Notes: generated from the letters alone by a model not told the origin. A stretch of DNA of 64,000 nt from Tetrahymena elliotti 4EA (GCA_000231825.2 JH720382.1:124001-188000), one strand, 5' to 3'; positions 1 through 13,624 are shown, counted from the first letter of the stretch. Made by a program: numbers and translations.

Positions 1-1070
1 AATTAAAATATTTGTTTTTTAAATAATTTTGAAACCAAGTTTTAAAATGTTTTCATTCTTTTTAAAATAATAAAAATAGTATTTAAGTTTGTTTATCTTT
101 TTTATATTAAATGAATAATTAAATTTAAAAATGAATTTTCAAACTAGCACAAAAATTTAGAGAGAGAATTTAACTTTTGTTTTTTAACATTTTTGTTTTC
201 TTTATCAAGAATTTAATAAAATAAAATTTTAATGAGCTCTCAATTTTTAGGCTTTTAATTGTTAAAATTTGATAAAAAAATATTAAAATTTAAAAGATGA
301 TGAAGCAAGTAAAAGGCCAAAGTTTGGATATGTTTTCAACTTTTACAAAAATATTTAAAAATTTAAAACTTCAAAAAAAAGAAAAAGAAAAAAGAAATGT
401 AAAAGTGGAGAATGGATATTTTAAAATATAATTATGATAAAAAAATTTATTTAGATTTAATCAGTGAAAGCCAAATAACAAAATTTATATTTTATTAATA
501 AAGATAATCAAACTAAAAAAACAAAGAAATATCAATCATAGGTTGGGTGTAAGATTTATTTTTATTAGAGAGAGGATAAAAATTTAAATTAGGGCTCTAT
601 GTGCAATTACCATCAAATTTAATCTAGAAATCTATTAATTAAAAAAAGTTTGAATATTTTCAAAACAATATCAATAACTAATCATTTTTGCCTTTCCAGA
701 TGTATTTAAATGTAATTGTAAGTTCTATAAAATGACACTTATGACATATGTCAAACAAATAGGATTAATTTCAATTTGATGGTATCATTTATGGGTGTTT
801 TTGTCTACAATTAGTTTGAAAAAAATGATACTTTAAGCAAGAAAATATCAAAGTCTAATTTCTGTTTATCTGTAGCCATAAAATAAATCCAGGCAACAAA
901 ATAATAAGTGAATCAAGACAGAAGTCACTAAATTAATATTCCTTTATCATATTTTTACAAATGATTGCTTTGATACTTATTTATTATTAAGATTAGAATC
1001 AGAAATTAATATAAATTAATACAAATTTCATAAATTAGTTTCTAAAAAAAAAAGTAAAACAATCATTTAA
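1..1070. other. AT-rich intergenic, no gene seen
   Basis: Both strands are AT-rich with frequent TGA in most frames. No RNA gene, coding motif or structured repeat stands out. It forms the upstream flank of the small membrane protein that begins at 1071. Confidence 0.6.
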
Positions 1071-1496
1071 ATGAATCCTAAATAGGCCATTAACTCTGTT
1101 GCAGGTACTATCTGCTTTGCTATCTTAATCTTACTCTTCTGGTGGAGCCATCACCATCGTCCTCATGACAAGCCTTACCAACCTCCTGCCGTTGGTGACA
1201 GATGGGATGTCTATGATCATGAAGTTTGCAGAAATGCTTGTGCTGCTGTTGAATGCACTTCTGATGAATGTTTCTCTGTTGCTAACAAATTCAACGAATA
1301 TGAAGAAAATGACTCTACCTGTTAAGCTTTCTGGAGCTGGTTCGAAAGTGCTTAAGCTGACGATGTCTTACCTGACTCTTTCTACTATTGCGGTCATGGT
1401 AAGAACAATGAATGGCAAAAGGCTGCTCAATCTAACTCACAATATCTCCAAATCTGGTAATGCAATTGGGGTCCCTAATGCTCTTAAAAATAATGA
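1071..1496 (+). CDS. Small single-pass cysteine-rich membrane protein
   Basis: This is a single-exon gene of 141 residues ending at TGA 1494-1496; internal TAA and TAG codons read as Gln. Residues about 8-25 form one strongly hydrophobic helix (core AGTICFAILILLFWW), followed by a His-rich turn (SHHHRPHDK) and a region with eight cysteines, six of them in an acidic or aromatic setting. There is no cleavable signal peptide, so a short N-tail anchor with the Cys-rich part on the other side of the membrane is inferred. Codon choice is unusually biased (GCT, TCT, AAC, AAG, TTC, GGT), unlike the AT-driven codons of most neighbours, which in ciliates usually marks strong expression. I do not recognise the family. 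An in-frame start further upstream was not seen. Confidence 0.8.
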
Positions 1497-4400
1497 TTTA
1501 TAAATTACAAATAAATAAATCAATGAACTCAAAAATAGTATGAAATTTTATATGTAATTTTATATACATTTAAAGTAATAAATTTAAGAAACAAAAGAAA
1601 TCAATCATTCATAAATTTATTTCTTTGTTTTTTCCAAAAAATTATATTATACTTATATAAATCTTTAATACATTGCAAATATTAGTTTTCATACAATTAA
1701 TCTTTTATTAATATCCAAATATTCAAAACTAAGGCTTCATGCATACTTCCTTTACAAAAGAAGTATTTATATGGATGATAATAAAAATAAGTAAATTAAT
1801 TAATATTTTTTGATGAAATCAAATCACAAATCAAGTTTTTTAGTTTACAAGAACCAATCCAAAATTTTCTATTATTCAATAGAGTGAAGATTGAGAAAAA
1901 TATAATAAATATTTTAATTTTATGATTTGTAAGGTATTAGATTTCAATATTTATTTTATTATACAGGGTTGCTTTTTATGTTACTACTAACTTAAGTGGT
2001 TTCTAAAGTCAAAATATTTGCTTCCATTATTTTTTCAATATTTATTATCATTTTCTTTATTTTTTCTACTTTTATAGACACTTGCAAAACATATATTCAA
2101 TCAATAATCAATGACTTTTTTTCCCTATTAAAAAATATTGGTTGTGCAGAGAAATTAATTTATATAATAAAAGGGTCTAATCAATTTTAATTTTATATCT
2201 TTAAAGAAGATTCAATTTATTAAATGAAAAAAATAGAGTAGATAAATTTTGAGATAAAATTAACCATATCTAAATTTTATTTAAAATAAAATGTTTGCAA
2301 AAATAATTTAAAATTAATTAAATCTTTTTTATCCTCAAATTCAAAAAAAAATAACTTAAAATTTTATTTTGAGAGATTTAAATCTTATTTAGTAAAACAC
2401 ACAAAGGTTCAAATACTTTTAAATCTAATTTAATAATTTTTTATATCTAAAAATAATTTATAATCTCAAAAAAAATAAAGATTTTTCTTATCAAACATTC
2501 AAAACTTATCTTTTACTTATTTTATTAGTCATATTTAGCCTTCTTAAAATAAATAAAATTGATAGTTGTATCATGAATAAATATATTTATATTTAATTTT
2601 TAATAGATCTATTATTAATTATCTCAAAAGCAATACATTTTTTTCTTTTGGTAACTAATTTTTTTTGTTTCAAAATATTACTAGTTTATGTAAATATCTA
2701 AATAAATATAAAATTAATTTTTGAGAATAATTGAAATTCAAAAATTTTATTAAAATTAAAAATCAAAATCTTACTTATTAAAATAGTTTTGATTATTAAT
2801 ATTTATTTTTAGATTTTCAAATTTGTTTCGATATTAAATGTTAATTTGTTCATAAAAAAACCCTAAGCTATTATTTTTACATCTTTCAATACTCATCTAA
2901 AAAGAGATAATTTAATATTTATTAAATTACTTAAATTAATATTTATTAAATTACTTAAATTAATATTTATTGTATACTCTACTCTTTAAGTTTTAGAATT
3001 TTTATTTATTCTCATTACTCCATTTTTTTAAAGAAAATAATGAGTTAAATTAATTAAATAAATAAATTTTGTAATATTTAATTATGAAAATCATACTAAA
3101 GAAAAAATGGAATCTTAAAATTTCATTATATATATACTAATTTTTTCTCAAAAACTATCTAAAATTCAGATCAGGAGAACTGATGTTTAGAAATCATTTT
3201 AAGATTTTTCTAATTTTGATGGCTTAGCTTGCTAAAGAATAAAATCTATTGAAAATAAAAAATTATAAATTAAAGAAAATTAAATATTAAAATTTAAATC
3301 ACTAACGAAAGTATCCATTAAAATTTTTATTTCATGTTAATACTTTTTAAGTTATTTCCTGGTAAAACTTACCCAAGTAATACATATTAATTTAAATAAT
3401 TATTAAGTATGGAACTTAATTTTGTTAGTGTGTGAATTTATGTTTGTATGTTTTACATATATTCAAATTTAAATTAAATTTAATTATTAGAATATTTTCT
3501 CAAGTACATTCAAATAGTTTTTATCTTTTGCTATTAACTAACAAAAATGTTAAAAATGAAAAATGGAGTTTTAAAAAAGTTAAGAGTAAAGACGAAATAT
3601 ATTTTAAACATTAAATAAAATATAAACTTTTAAAAAGTATTTTGTCAATAGAATAGAAATTTAGTAAATTGATAATAAACATTTAGTATTTAATTTTATT
3701 AATTTAATTTGAGAAACTTTTTGATGCCTGCTATGATTTTTAAATTTAAAATTTCCCTAATTCACATCAAATAATGATTCAAAGAATTGGTATTTAAGCA
3801 TTTTTGTTAGGTATGTCTTTCAAAAATTAAAAAAACTTTTAATTTTAAATTAAATTTCAAAGAAGCCTTTATTAGTTTGAGAATCAAAAAATATATTTTT
3901 CTTTGTGATAAAAATTTTAATTTTTAAAAGATAGTCACTTCAAATTTATGGAAAAAAATTTCTAATAAAGTAAATTAATTTTATTAGCTGATTTTATTGA
4001 AAACAATTAGGATGCTTTAAAATACAATGTTGAAGAATGTATTAGCATATCAAAATATTAATTTTTTCTTTTTCTCTTTAAAATTAAAAAATAGTATTTT
4101 GCATTTTGAAATTGCACTAAAAAATTAAAATCAATTATTTTAAATAGTTTTTTTATTGAAAAAAGATTAATTGTTAAAGAATACAAATTTAAAATATCAA
4201 ATTAATTGACTTAAAATATTTAAAAATTTTATGTAAAGCAAAATAAATTAATGATTAATATTGCATTTGAAATTCTATGGTTATTAGAGATGTAAATTTA
4301 ATTGGTGACAAATAAATTTTTGATAAGCAGATTTAATTTAAACTAGTTTTCAATTACTCAAAACTCTTTATTTTGTATTAATTTAAAAAGAGTAAGGTTT

Positions 4401-6889
4401 TTCATATTACTTACTAATAGAACTAACAAAATCTAATTCAAAGTTTCATTTAGAATCCTCATAGTAATTTATAATAAATCCGATAATTTATGATTAATAA
4501 AAGTTCTTAGCATAAATAACAAGAGTAATAAGTAAGATGTTCTTCTCCTGCTATTAATCATCCAAACTATCTTTTCTTTTATTTTTAGAGTTTAAAAAAA
4601 TTATTAAACCATCTTTATTTCTTATTTATAAACTATTTTACAATCATCCTGTCACTTAAAAGTAAATAAACTTGTTACATATTTTATTATAAATCTAATA
4701 GAATTTTTTCAACAAGTGCTAATATGTCTATGAAGTAAACCACAAAATATCTAGTATTTGAAATCGAAACAAGTTGATTAAAATTTTTCAATTCTTTATA
4801 AAATGAGAATTTTCAAAAATTTTTTGCAGTATATTTTTCAGATAAAACTTTTTAAATATCTGAAGATTATGTCATATTTAAAAAATTATAAAAATCTACT
4901 TCAAGGTATTATCTTTTGAATTAAAAATATATACATTGTCTTAGTATTTCTGATAATATTTCAATTTTATTTTTAGCATTTACTTTTTTTAATCTTTAAA
5001 ATTTATTATATTATTTTTTATTAATAATTAGCTTTTGAAAACAACTTTTGATGGCTTGATGGATAAATTTAGTTCTCCTAGTTAAATTTTTTATTTAGTT
5101 AGCCAAATTTAAAAAGTTTTGTCTAAACTGATGAAAAGCTATGTTATGTAACATTTTAACTCATAAACAGGGATATTTAGATTTGAAAAAATATCTCATA
5201 AAATACATTTCAATAAAATTTGATTAATATTAAACCTTAAATAAATGTAAATCGTTTTAATGAATTTAACTCTTATGTTTCTTAAAGTATTAAAGTAGAA
5301 AAACAAATTAAAGAATTTTAATACTATTTTTGTAAGATAGAAAGAAATTTTAGAAATAAGAAAAGTTTAAATTTATTAGTTCATGTTTGTAATTAAAGCA
5401 AAAGCTTTTAATAGGCAATAATAGAATATAATTATATTTGGCCAAAAAAAATTTTTTTAATGAAAAAAAAATATCTCAAAAAAGAAAAAGTAATGTCGAA
5501 TTTTTTGTGTTTTTTTAATCGAATTGAATATTTATAAAATTTTTGGATGATTAATATTGTTTTGTTCTTCTATTAATTGAAATAAAAATGAGATTTAGTT
5601 TATTAAAAATTTATGTAAGGTTTTAATTAATGTTCGAAGTAAAATTGGGTATGAAAACATGATTAATTTAAAGAGAATAGCTTAATGATGATTTGTAAGC
5701 AAAAACTTTTTCTAACTAATTTAATTTATGGATAAATTCAATAGAACATTTGTAATAAACCCAATATAAAGTCTATTAATTATTTTTAAATCAAAAGTTG
5801 TAAAAGGATAAATTAATAGTACTTCTGCACTAATTTAAAATGATCAGATTTTAATTTATGAATTACTTTAACATATGATTTAAATTAAAAAACATGGTGG
5901 GGGATATAGTATTTATGCTTTTAATGATTAATAAAAAAAAAATTTAAATAATGATAACTGGATTCATAATAGAGCTTTTTTTTTATTCTTGAAAAGGTAA
6001 TGAATGGCCAAATTAGTTTAGAAAATTCTTTAGATAGGAAAAATTATGATATTAAGAGATAATTTAGTCATTTTTTTGATGAAAGTATTTGAAAAGATAA
6101 AAGAATGTTATTAGATTAAATCAGATTAAGGAAAGGAGTTGAAACGATTTAGTTTAGTATTTCCTTTAAACAAAATGATTCGAGCTTATTAAAAGCGTAT
6201 ATTTTTAATTGTAATTTTGAATCTATAAAATTTAGTTATTTTTGAGATTTTGATAAATCTTTTCAGCCACAATCAAATCACCGAAAAGCCCACACCAATG
6301 AAAATTTAACTTTTTGTTTGCAAATTATTGGATTGTGATAGATTTGAAAGCTTTATCAAGAAATCGATTAAAAAAGAAAGAGTCAACTTTTTGTTTTGTT
6401 TTGCTTTGCTTTTGCTTTTGCTTTTTTTTTTTGAGTTTGTTTTATCAAAAACAATCAAATTATAGATAAATAAAAAAATAAAAGAAAAAAGAGAAAGAAA
6501 CTCTAAAAAAGTAAAAGATAGTTAATAGAAATTAAATACCTTTTTAGAGTGAATTATTTGAGAAACACTTTTTGAACAATCTCACTAATTCAAAAAAGGA
6601 TTTTCGCATTCTCAGTCAATAAGGATAGTGAATTTTATTATAAGCTTGATTATTTTTTGGTAGTGCTGCTCAAGAAAGTATTTTTCCTCACCATTTAATT
6701 TGTGAATTTGTTGCACTCTGATTTTAAGAGATTTACATAAATTGTTAAGTGAATCCCATAATAAGAATCTAATTAAATTAATTATTAATCAAGTAAATAT
6801 ATTTTTGATTTTGATTACAAGAAAGAGTTAGAAAAGAAAGATTCTTCTTAAATAATTTAGCCTTTTGCTCTGTAATACTTAAAAAACAT
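1497..6889. other. Gene-poor AT-rich stretch (5.4 kb)
   Basis: This is the longest gap in the window. It contains only weak TGA-free stretches without coding texture, such as 1978-2563 and 3432 onward, which I do not accept as genes. It also holds a short tandem repeat at 2912-2971 and a T/G-rich low-complexity run around 6385-6435. Base composition is lower in GC than any accepted exon. It may be ordinary spacer or retained germline-type sequence; the sequence alone cannot tell. Confidence 0.55.
2912..2971. repeat. 24-bp direct tandem repeat, 2.5 copies
   Basis: Two perfect 24-base units (2912-2935 and 2936-2959) are followed by a 12-base partial third copy. The unit is pure A/T apart from one C. 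It lies in the gene-poor region and has no visible relation to a gene. Confidence 0.85.
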
Positions 6890-9247
6890 ATGGGAAATTC
6901 TAAAGCAAAGAATCGCAGTAAAAGTAAAACAACCGAAATAATACAAGAGAATTAACCTTTTAATGTAAAGAGACATATATCTATTCAGTTGGATCCATAA
7001 ACTGGATAATACATTGGTATGCCACAAGAATGGACTTAGTATAACTTGAAAATTAATTATGATCGTAAGAAGACTATAGTGACTAAAAATTTTCCTTCTT
7101 CTGTGCGAGCAAGCAAATTACCTAAATAAATTATAGACCTGATAACAGGTGTTTCATTAACTCCTGAGACTAATTACAGTCCTTTATATTCTTCGCAATA
7201 TACGGCAGAGAAGATAACTTAAGAATGGGATGAAATAGTAAAAGAAAATGAGTAATCTAAAGCTATCTAAAAACCTAGTTTTTAAGATTACAAAGATTTA
7301 GTTGAATATATATTATAGAGTGATGAGCCAAATAAAGATAGAAGAAGTGAATACGAATTCAATAAACTAGCTTAAAGTGTAAAAATATTTTATTTAAAAA
7401 CAAATTCTTATTTTATGAATGTGGCTTCCCATTTGCGTCAAATGAAAATAAATAAACTTTTTTATGAATGCCTGCAAAAAAATAAACATTAATTAGATCT
7501 ATTTATATCCATTAAATAGGCATATTAACTTTTACATATAGCTTTTCTGCCAGTTGATAAATGATGATTATTTTTACTTACTTATTAATAAAAAAGTGAT
7601 AATCAGTATTTATCAATAAAAGTTTAACAAAATCCCATGAAGTATTTTAAAGCAAGCAAAGATATAATTTAAAAAATGATAAGTGTAAAAAAAAAAGATT
7701 GTGAAAATATTTGTGATAAAGAACAAAAGTGAAATTATGAAATAGATAATTATTAAAAAAAAAGCCCACATTATTTGTACTAAAATTGGATGATTGCCAA
7801 AAAATTTAGCTAAATTAATAAATGACTCTTGCTATGATTTATAATTTAATCTTAAAACTTTAAGTTGAAATTTATTAATAAATTTTTATCACAAAAAAAT
7901 AAATAATCGCAAAAGCGATTGTAAAAATAATTCAACAAAACTTTTTCTTACAGTAAATTATTAAAAGCTAGCTTTTGATAAAAGTGTAAACTGAAAAAGA
8001 ATAAATAGCAACAATTTTTGATCAAATTTATATTATTTTTTTAATTAACTTTTTCTGTGTAAAAAAAAAAAATAGATATAAATAGAAGAAAACGATCCTT
8101 CTAATCACTACGAATTTTTATCATAAATTGGAAAAGGGGCTACTTGCAAGGTAAAAAATTTAAATGATTGCAAAATTAAAAATGAAAAAAATTACTAGAA
8201 ATTTAGATATGCAATTAAATTAAATTTTTAGATACTTCGCATATAACCTTAACACAGATTATCAACTAGTACATTTTATTAATCTTGATTTTTTTTAAAA
8301 AGGTTTACAAATGCTTAAATAAGTTAACAGATTAGGAATGTGCAATCAGGGTTATTCGTATAGTTAATCCTGATTAAATTGAAAAGACTAAAATGGAAAT
8401 CTTGCTTATGAATGAAAGCAGGAACAATAACATTGTCTAATATTACAAGTCTTACATCTATATGGATGTTATTTTTATGGCTATTGAATACATGAATGCC
8501 GGTTCTTTGACAGAATTAATTTACAGTAATTTTAGTTCTCTTTCAGAGCAGATTGCATCATATATTTGTGAGCAAATACTTTTTGGATTGTTTTTTATTC
8601 ACAGAACTAACTAAATACACAGAGATTTAAAGTCAGATAACATCCTCCTCAACTCAAAAGGAGAAGTAAAAATTGCTGATTTTGGTTTCGCAACTTAGCT
8701 TACAAGAGAACACTTTTCAAAAAAATCTTAAGTTGGAACCCCTGCTTGGATGGCTCCCGAATTAATTTTAAGAAGAGACTACTCATAAAAAGTAGATATA
8801 TGGTAATTATTTTAAATTAAATTTGATTCGTCTGATTTGTTCTATTAATTACGAAATCAAATATTTTTTTATCAATTTTCACACTGTAAACAAATTATTT
8901 AATTTAGGAGCCTAGGCATAATTTGCATAGAAATTCTTGAAGGAGAACCCCCATACATAAGGGACAAGCCTGCAAAAGCAATGTATTATATAACTAAAAA
9001 GAAGCCTCATAAACTCGACCCTACAAGATTTTCTCAAGAGGCTTGTGATTTTGTAAAATCATGCCTTAGTATAGACCCCGAAGCTAGGTTGACAGCATAA
9101 TAGCTGATAAACCACCCTTTTATTTAAAAACACTGTAAATCAAGAGATCAGTCGAAAATTCTTCTTGCCGATCTTTTGTAAAAGAAAAATACAAATAAAA
9201 ATCTGGCCGATTTTGATTAAGAAGCTAATCCTATTGATCCTAATTGA
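6890..9247 (+). CDS. PAK/STE20-type protein kinase with N-terminal CRIB box
   Basis: Four exons (6890-7378, 8076-8150, 8303-8802, 8908-9247) give 467 residues. Residues 24-48 match a CRIB/p21-binding box: Phe24, a basic run, then ISIQLDPQTGQYIGMP and Trp48; such boxes bind GTP-loaded Rho/Rac/Cdc42 GTPases. The kinase domain spans about 175-435: glycine loop GKGATCKV at 182-189, alpha-C Glu220, HRDLKSDN at 294-301, DFG at 314-316, WMAPE at 337-341 and VDIWSLG split by the last intron. It matches PAKs over its whole length. Arg204 (codon 8348-8350) sits where the family has the beta-3 Lys (VAIK is CAIR here), so catalytic activity is uncertain. The first intron (697 bases) is long and could hide a further small exon. 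Coding-like sequence continues past the stop to about 9390. Confidence 0.9.
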
Positions 9248-12092
9248 AATCAATAGAAATTTAGTCTTTGTGTGTAAAAAATTATCAACCAGCAGCCTTA
9301 ACTAAAGTTAAGAAAAATAGCCTTAAAATGAAGAATCTGATAAAAAAAGAATAAAGAAAACGAAAATAAAGCTGCAGCTGATTGATTTAAAACTAATAAA
9401 ATAAACTCTAAAATGAAACAAACATTCCTATTACGTAACAAAGTAAAAGCTGATGTCAATTATCTTTAAGAATATTAATAATCTTAAAAACTACAATAAA
9501 CAACAAAAACAAATCTTAAAATAATTAACAAATTTGATATATAAATTAATGGTAATAATATATAAATTCTCACTTTTTCAATAATAATAATTTAAATAAT
9601 ATATTAAAAAACCTATTATTTTCAACTATATTCCTTTCCCATACTAATTATTACATAAATTTAGGTATCAAACAAAATTAAACGCTAATAATCACCCCAA
9701 GCGAAAATAAAATAAGTATTCTAATAGTGTTACGATTTAAAATATACTTGCACTTCAAGCATATAAGTATATCCCAAATAATTAAGCAAATAAATATAAT
9801 GTATATACACATAAAAGATATTTCTTATTAGGTCAATTTTATCTATTTTTTTACTATTATATTACAATTATGCATTATATCTGTGGCATGTCTATTGTCT
9901 ATGTACTAACTGTATTTTATTTACAATTCAAGTAAAGTTCTATTCCTAACTATAATTAAATAATTCTCTTATACAGTTCATAATTATTATTATATTTACT
10001 CCTTAAAAGCTTTTAAAAAAACAAAATAAATTTTCTATTTTCTTTTAGATCTACTCATTTGAATTACACTTTAATTTAAACCTAATTTCATGTGAATATT
10101 TTCTCTGATCTAATTATCTTGCTTGACTTCCTTTATAAATTTTTAATATTTGCCTTAATTTTATAGAGATTTGAATTTCTCAATTATGTTTTATTCAGAA
10201 ATACAATTTGCCAAAATAGTCTTTACTATTATCCTCACATCTCTTCTAGTAATTGTTGCATTTTTAAACAAATATTTGATCAATTTTATTAGAATTATAT
10301 AATTTTCTTTTTTAAATTTATTTAAATTTCTATTTAAGTTATTATGAAATACTTTCTTTTTTTTAAAAATAGTAAACTAAATAAAATAATTGGTCATTCT
10401 AAGAATCCTTCAATTTCTTTCAAATATTTTACAAAATTTCAAAAGTTAAAAAAATTGATTGTCTAAATCTTCTAAAATACCACTTACTCTCAAACCAATT
10501 TTCTGTTTCAAATTAAAATTGATGATAAAATGAGAATGGAGTAATTTATCTTTCTAAATAAAAGTGCTTCGAAAGTTTAGTTAATAAAAAGTTTTTAATT
10601 AATATAAAGATGTTTGGTTAATGAAGAGATATTAAGCTTTTGTGTTTCATCAAAACTTTTCTATTCAATAAATCGACTTTTAAATTTCTTAATTTTGATA
10701 ATTGTGTAAGCTTGAAAATTATAAAAATTTTTTTAATATTTATGATATTTAATTACAGGACAAAATTATAGTTGTAACTGGATTAAGATTTTTTCTCTTC
10801 AATAGGAATTTGAAAGTATTAGCTTTTTTAATTTGGAAAAATATTGAAAAAAACTTTTTTAATTACACTTTTTTTCATAATAATTTATAAACTCAAGAAT
10901 TCTTAAAAGTAATTGACAACCAACTTTTCTAATTTATTAATAATATTATATGTAATTAACTAGAGTAATTTTTATTAACTAATGATTCTATTGCTCTCCA
11001 TACGTATCAGAAAAAAATGACATCAAAAATTTTCGAATTTCATTTGATAGTATTTTTTATGAAACAAAAATGAATACAATCTGACTTTTTGTAGCAATTT
11101 TAAAAATTTTTTCATTTGAATAATTAAAGTGTTAGAAAAATAGTATTTATTTATTAATGGAATTCAATATCCATATTTCCTTCAGTATTCTTTTTAAAAA
11201 TTGAACTTAGTTAAATCAAAAATTAAATTTTTTCTTGCTAAAAATTACTTGTTTTTAAAGACTATGATCACTTGAGAAATGATAAAAAACACAAATAAAT
11301 CTAAAAAAGTCTATTTTGAACAAAAATAGTGAAATATATAGACACAACAATTTTAGTATTTGTAATGATGATGTAAAAATGTTTTTAGCTTACAAACTTC
11401 TAATTACATCTATTTAGTAAAAAATTTTCTATTTATTTTAAATATTTTGGATAGATCTTAATAAATGGTATATCTTTTTTGCTTACATTAAAAACATAAC
11501 TGTTTGTTTGATTAAAAATATCTTTTTTTTTTCTATAAAAAATTATACTTAATTAAATACTCATCAAGTCAATTATTCTAGATTAAATCTTAAGAAATTT
11601 CTAACATAATCCTAGAAATTAAAATTTTTTTTAACATTTTGAATTAATTATTATTGTATTTGAAAGAAATAATTTTATTAGCTTTTCTTGCTAAATTTTT
11701 TATGGATTTATCATTTAAATTATTTTTCGACTGAACCACTTTTTCAACAAAGAAAAATAATAGGAATTAGCTTATTTCCACAAAATAATTTTAAATTATT
11801 AAAAAGTACATATCTTATAATTTTTCCTAATTCATCCTTAATTAATTTCATTTGAGAAATGATTAATTAATAAATATTTTGAAAAACCTTATAATCTTCT
11901 ATAAATAGAATGAGATATTAATTAGTATGTTAATATAGAATTTGATTGATTTTTGAAGTAAATCGGCAAATTTATTGAGATTTCTATATAAAATAAAATA
12001 ATTTATACATAATAAAAGTGCTAATTTTAATAAGATTTCAATTATTAATTTAACTATCAAGGTTTTTATTCTGTTTGTTTTATTTCCTACAC
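9248..12092. other. Intergenic, with one long but doubtful open frame
   Basis: Bases 9248-9420 have coding-like composition in the frame of the preceding kinase but are broken by TGA at 9245, 9329, 9338 and 9383. From ATG 9453 a TGA-free plus-strand frame runs to 10715 (420 codons, several hydrophobic runs). Its composition is that of the surrounding spacer and I find no family match, so I do not annotate it as a gene. From 10716 to 12092 I see only AT-rich spacer. Confidence 0.5.
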
Positions 12093-13624
12093 TCAGTTTT
12101 ATTAACTATATTTTATTTTTTATTCGCCTCCTCTAGTAACAATTTGGTTAATAATAACTTCTATAGCAGCATTATCAAAAGAACCGAAACCAGCAAGAAC
12201 TTTTATTTATTAAATTATTTATTTATGCTAGAATATTTTAATAAAAAGAAAAATTACTTTCTTCTTGGTAAGAAGAAGAATAACCACCACCATAGTTAGG
12301 AATGATAATATCAGCATACTTCTTGGACTATATTTATAATATTATTTGTACAAATTTTTAAAATTTAATTTAATTTCTAAATGCTTACAGGAAGAGTATA
12401 CTTTTCAAAACCAATCTTGGTGTATTTTAAATATCTTTGAACAACATTTTCAATATCTTTACCTCTAATGCAGACATCCTTATAAACTATTTAATAAAAA
12501 TTAATAATGTAACATATTTAAATTAATCTATTGTTATCTTATTATATTTCCAATTTGGAATAAGAAAGTCTAGTATTCTATTGCTTTTCAAAATTTTAAA
12601 ACTAAATTATTTATTTACTTCTTCTGCTCAATCTAATATCTTCATCAGTATCAAGGAAAAGCTTGAGATTAAATAATTCTCTGATAGGCTCTTAGGAGAA
12701 GATAAGAGTACCTTCGACAATAATGACTTCTGCAGTTCTATAATTGTATGTTTCCTTTGATCTTTATTCCAGTTTCATATCATAAACAGGAGCATTGAAA
12801 GATTTCTTATCAATCAAAGTAGTGAGGGCTTCCTTAAAATGAGTCCAATCAATAGCATCAGGTTCATCATAGTTGTAGTTCTTCTTTTGTTCATCTGTAT
12901 TTTAATTTTGTGTATTTTAAGGAATCTCTTTATAGAAACTGCTTTAGACAATGTTAGCAACACTGAGATTAGAATCTTTTAAGGATTTGTAAATATAGTT
13001 AGTAATAATACTTTTACCAGCAGAAACACCTCCACAAATCTATTAGTAGAATTATTTGCAAAATGAATTAAAAAATGAAAGTTTTCATTTAATATAAAAT
13101 AAATTTCTAATGATGGGTATCTTTAAAGAAAAGTATAAAGGTTAATTGCCAAGCTTTGACTTTAAATCATTTTTTTGTTCAAACGTTTTTTACTTAAAAA
13201 AAAAATTTTGTTTTCTGAATTGAGATTATTGAAGCATTTTTTCATTTTGCTGGCTTTGAAATCTTTGTTTTATGAAATATTTGAACTTTGAGTGATTGAT
13301 AATCAATAGTTTCTAAATTAAGTTTTATTTTTATGTATAAAAGATAAAGAATATAATTACACCAATGACAAATGCTTTGTTTTCATCATCTAAATTAATA
13401 CGCTTAATTGAAGCAAGAGTGTTTAAAATAGTGTTGTGTTAGGCAGGGGATTGGAAGTAGTTAATTTGGGGATCTCTTCTACTTTAATCAGTCAACTTAG
13501 TCTTACTACTGATAAAGTTTTTATCATCTTCTTGTTAGACCTAAGCTTAGGTTTAATCTTCTTCCTTCTAGGTTTCTTATTTCTAAGAATTAACTTGCTC
13601 TTTTAAGTTTTTTAAGAGATCCAT
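12093..13624 (-). CDS. Uridine-cytidine kinase
   Basis: Five exons (complement of 13361-13624, 12619-13039, 12389-12486, 12258-12327, 12093-12199) give 319 residues. The enzyme phosphorylates uridine and cytidine with ATP in the pyrimidine salvage pathway. After an 88-residue Gln-rich leader come the P-loop GGVSAGKS (91-98), then SFYK, a DEPDAIDW block, a PVYDM segment, VIIVEGTL, and LDTDEDIRLSRR followed by the RGKDIENV and FEKY-P segments. All appear in UCK order. The first intron falls just before the P-loop, and the joins restore the family reading exactly. The tail continues past the nucleotide-binding core with KKYADIIIPNYGGG and a final helix. The family assignment is secure; the exact C-terminal exon choice is slightly less so. 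Confidence 0.93.

Noticed and set aside
1978..2563. Plus-strand frame of about 195 codons with a hydrophobic N-terminal run
   Set aside because: Composition is spacer-like, no motif is recognisable, and TGA-free runs of this size are expected by chance in such AT-rich DNA.
12075..12299. Plus-strand frame opposite the uridine kinase
   Set aside because: It is the antisense shadow of the last two uridine kinase exons and their intron.
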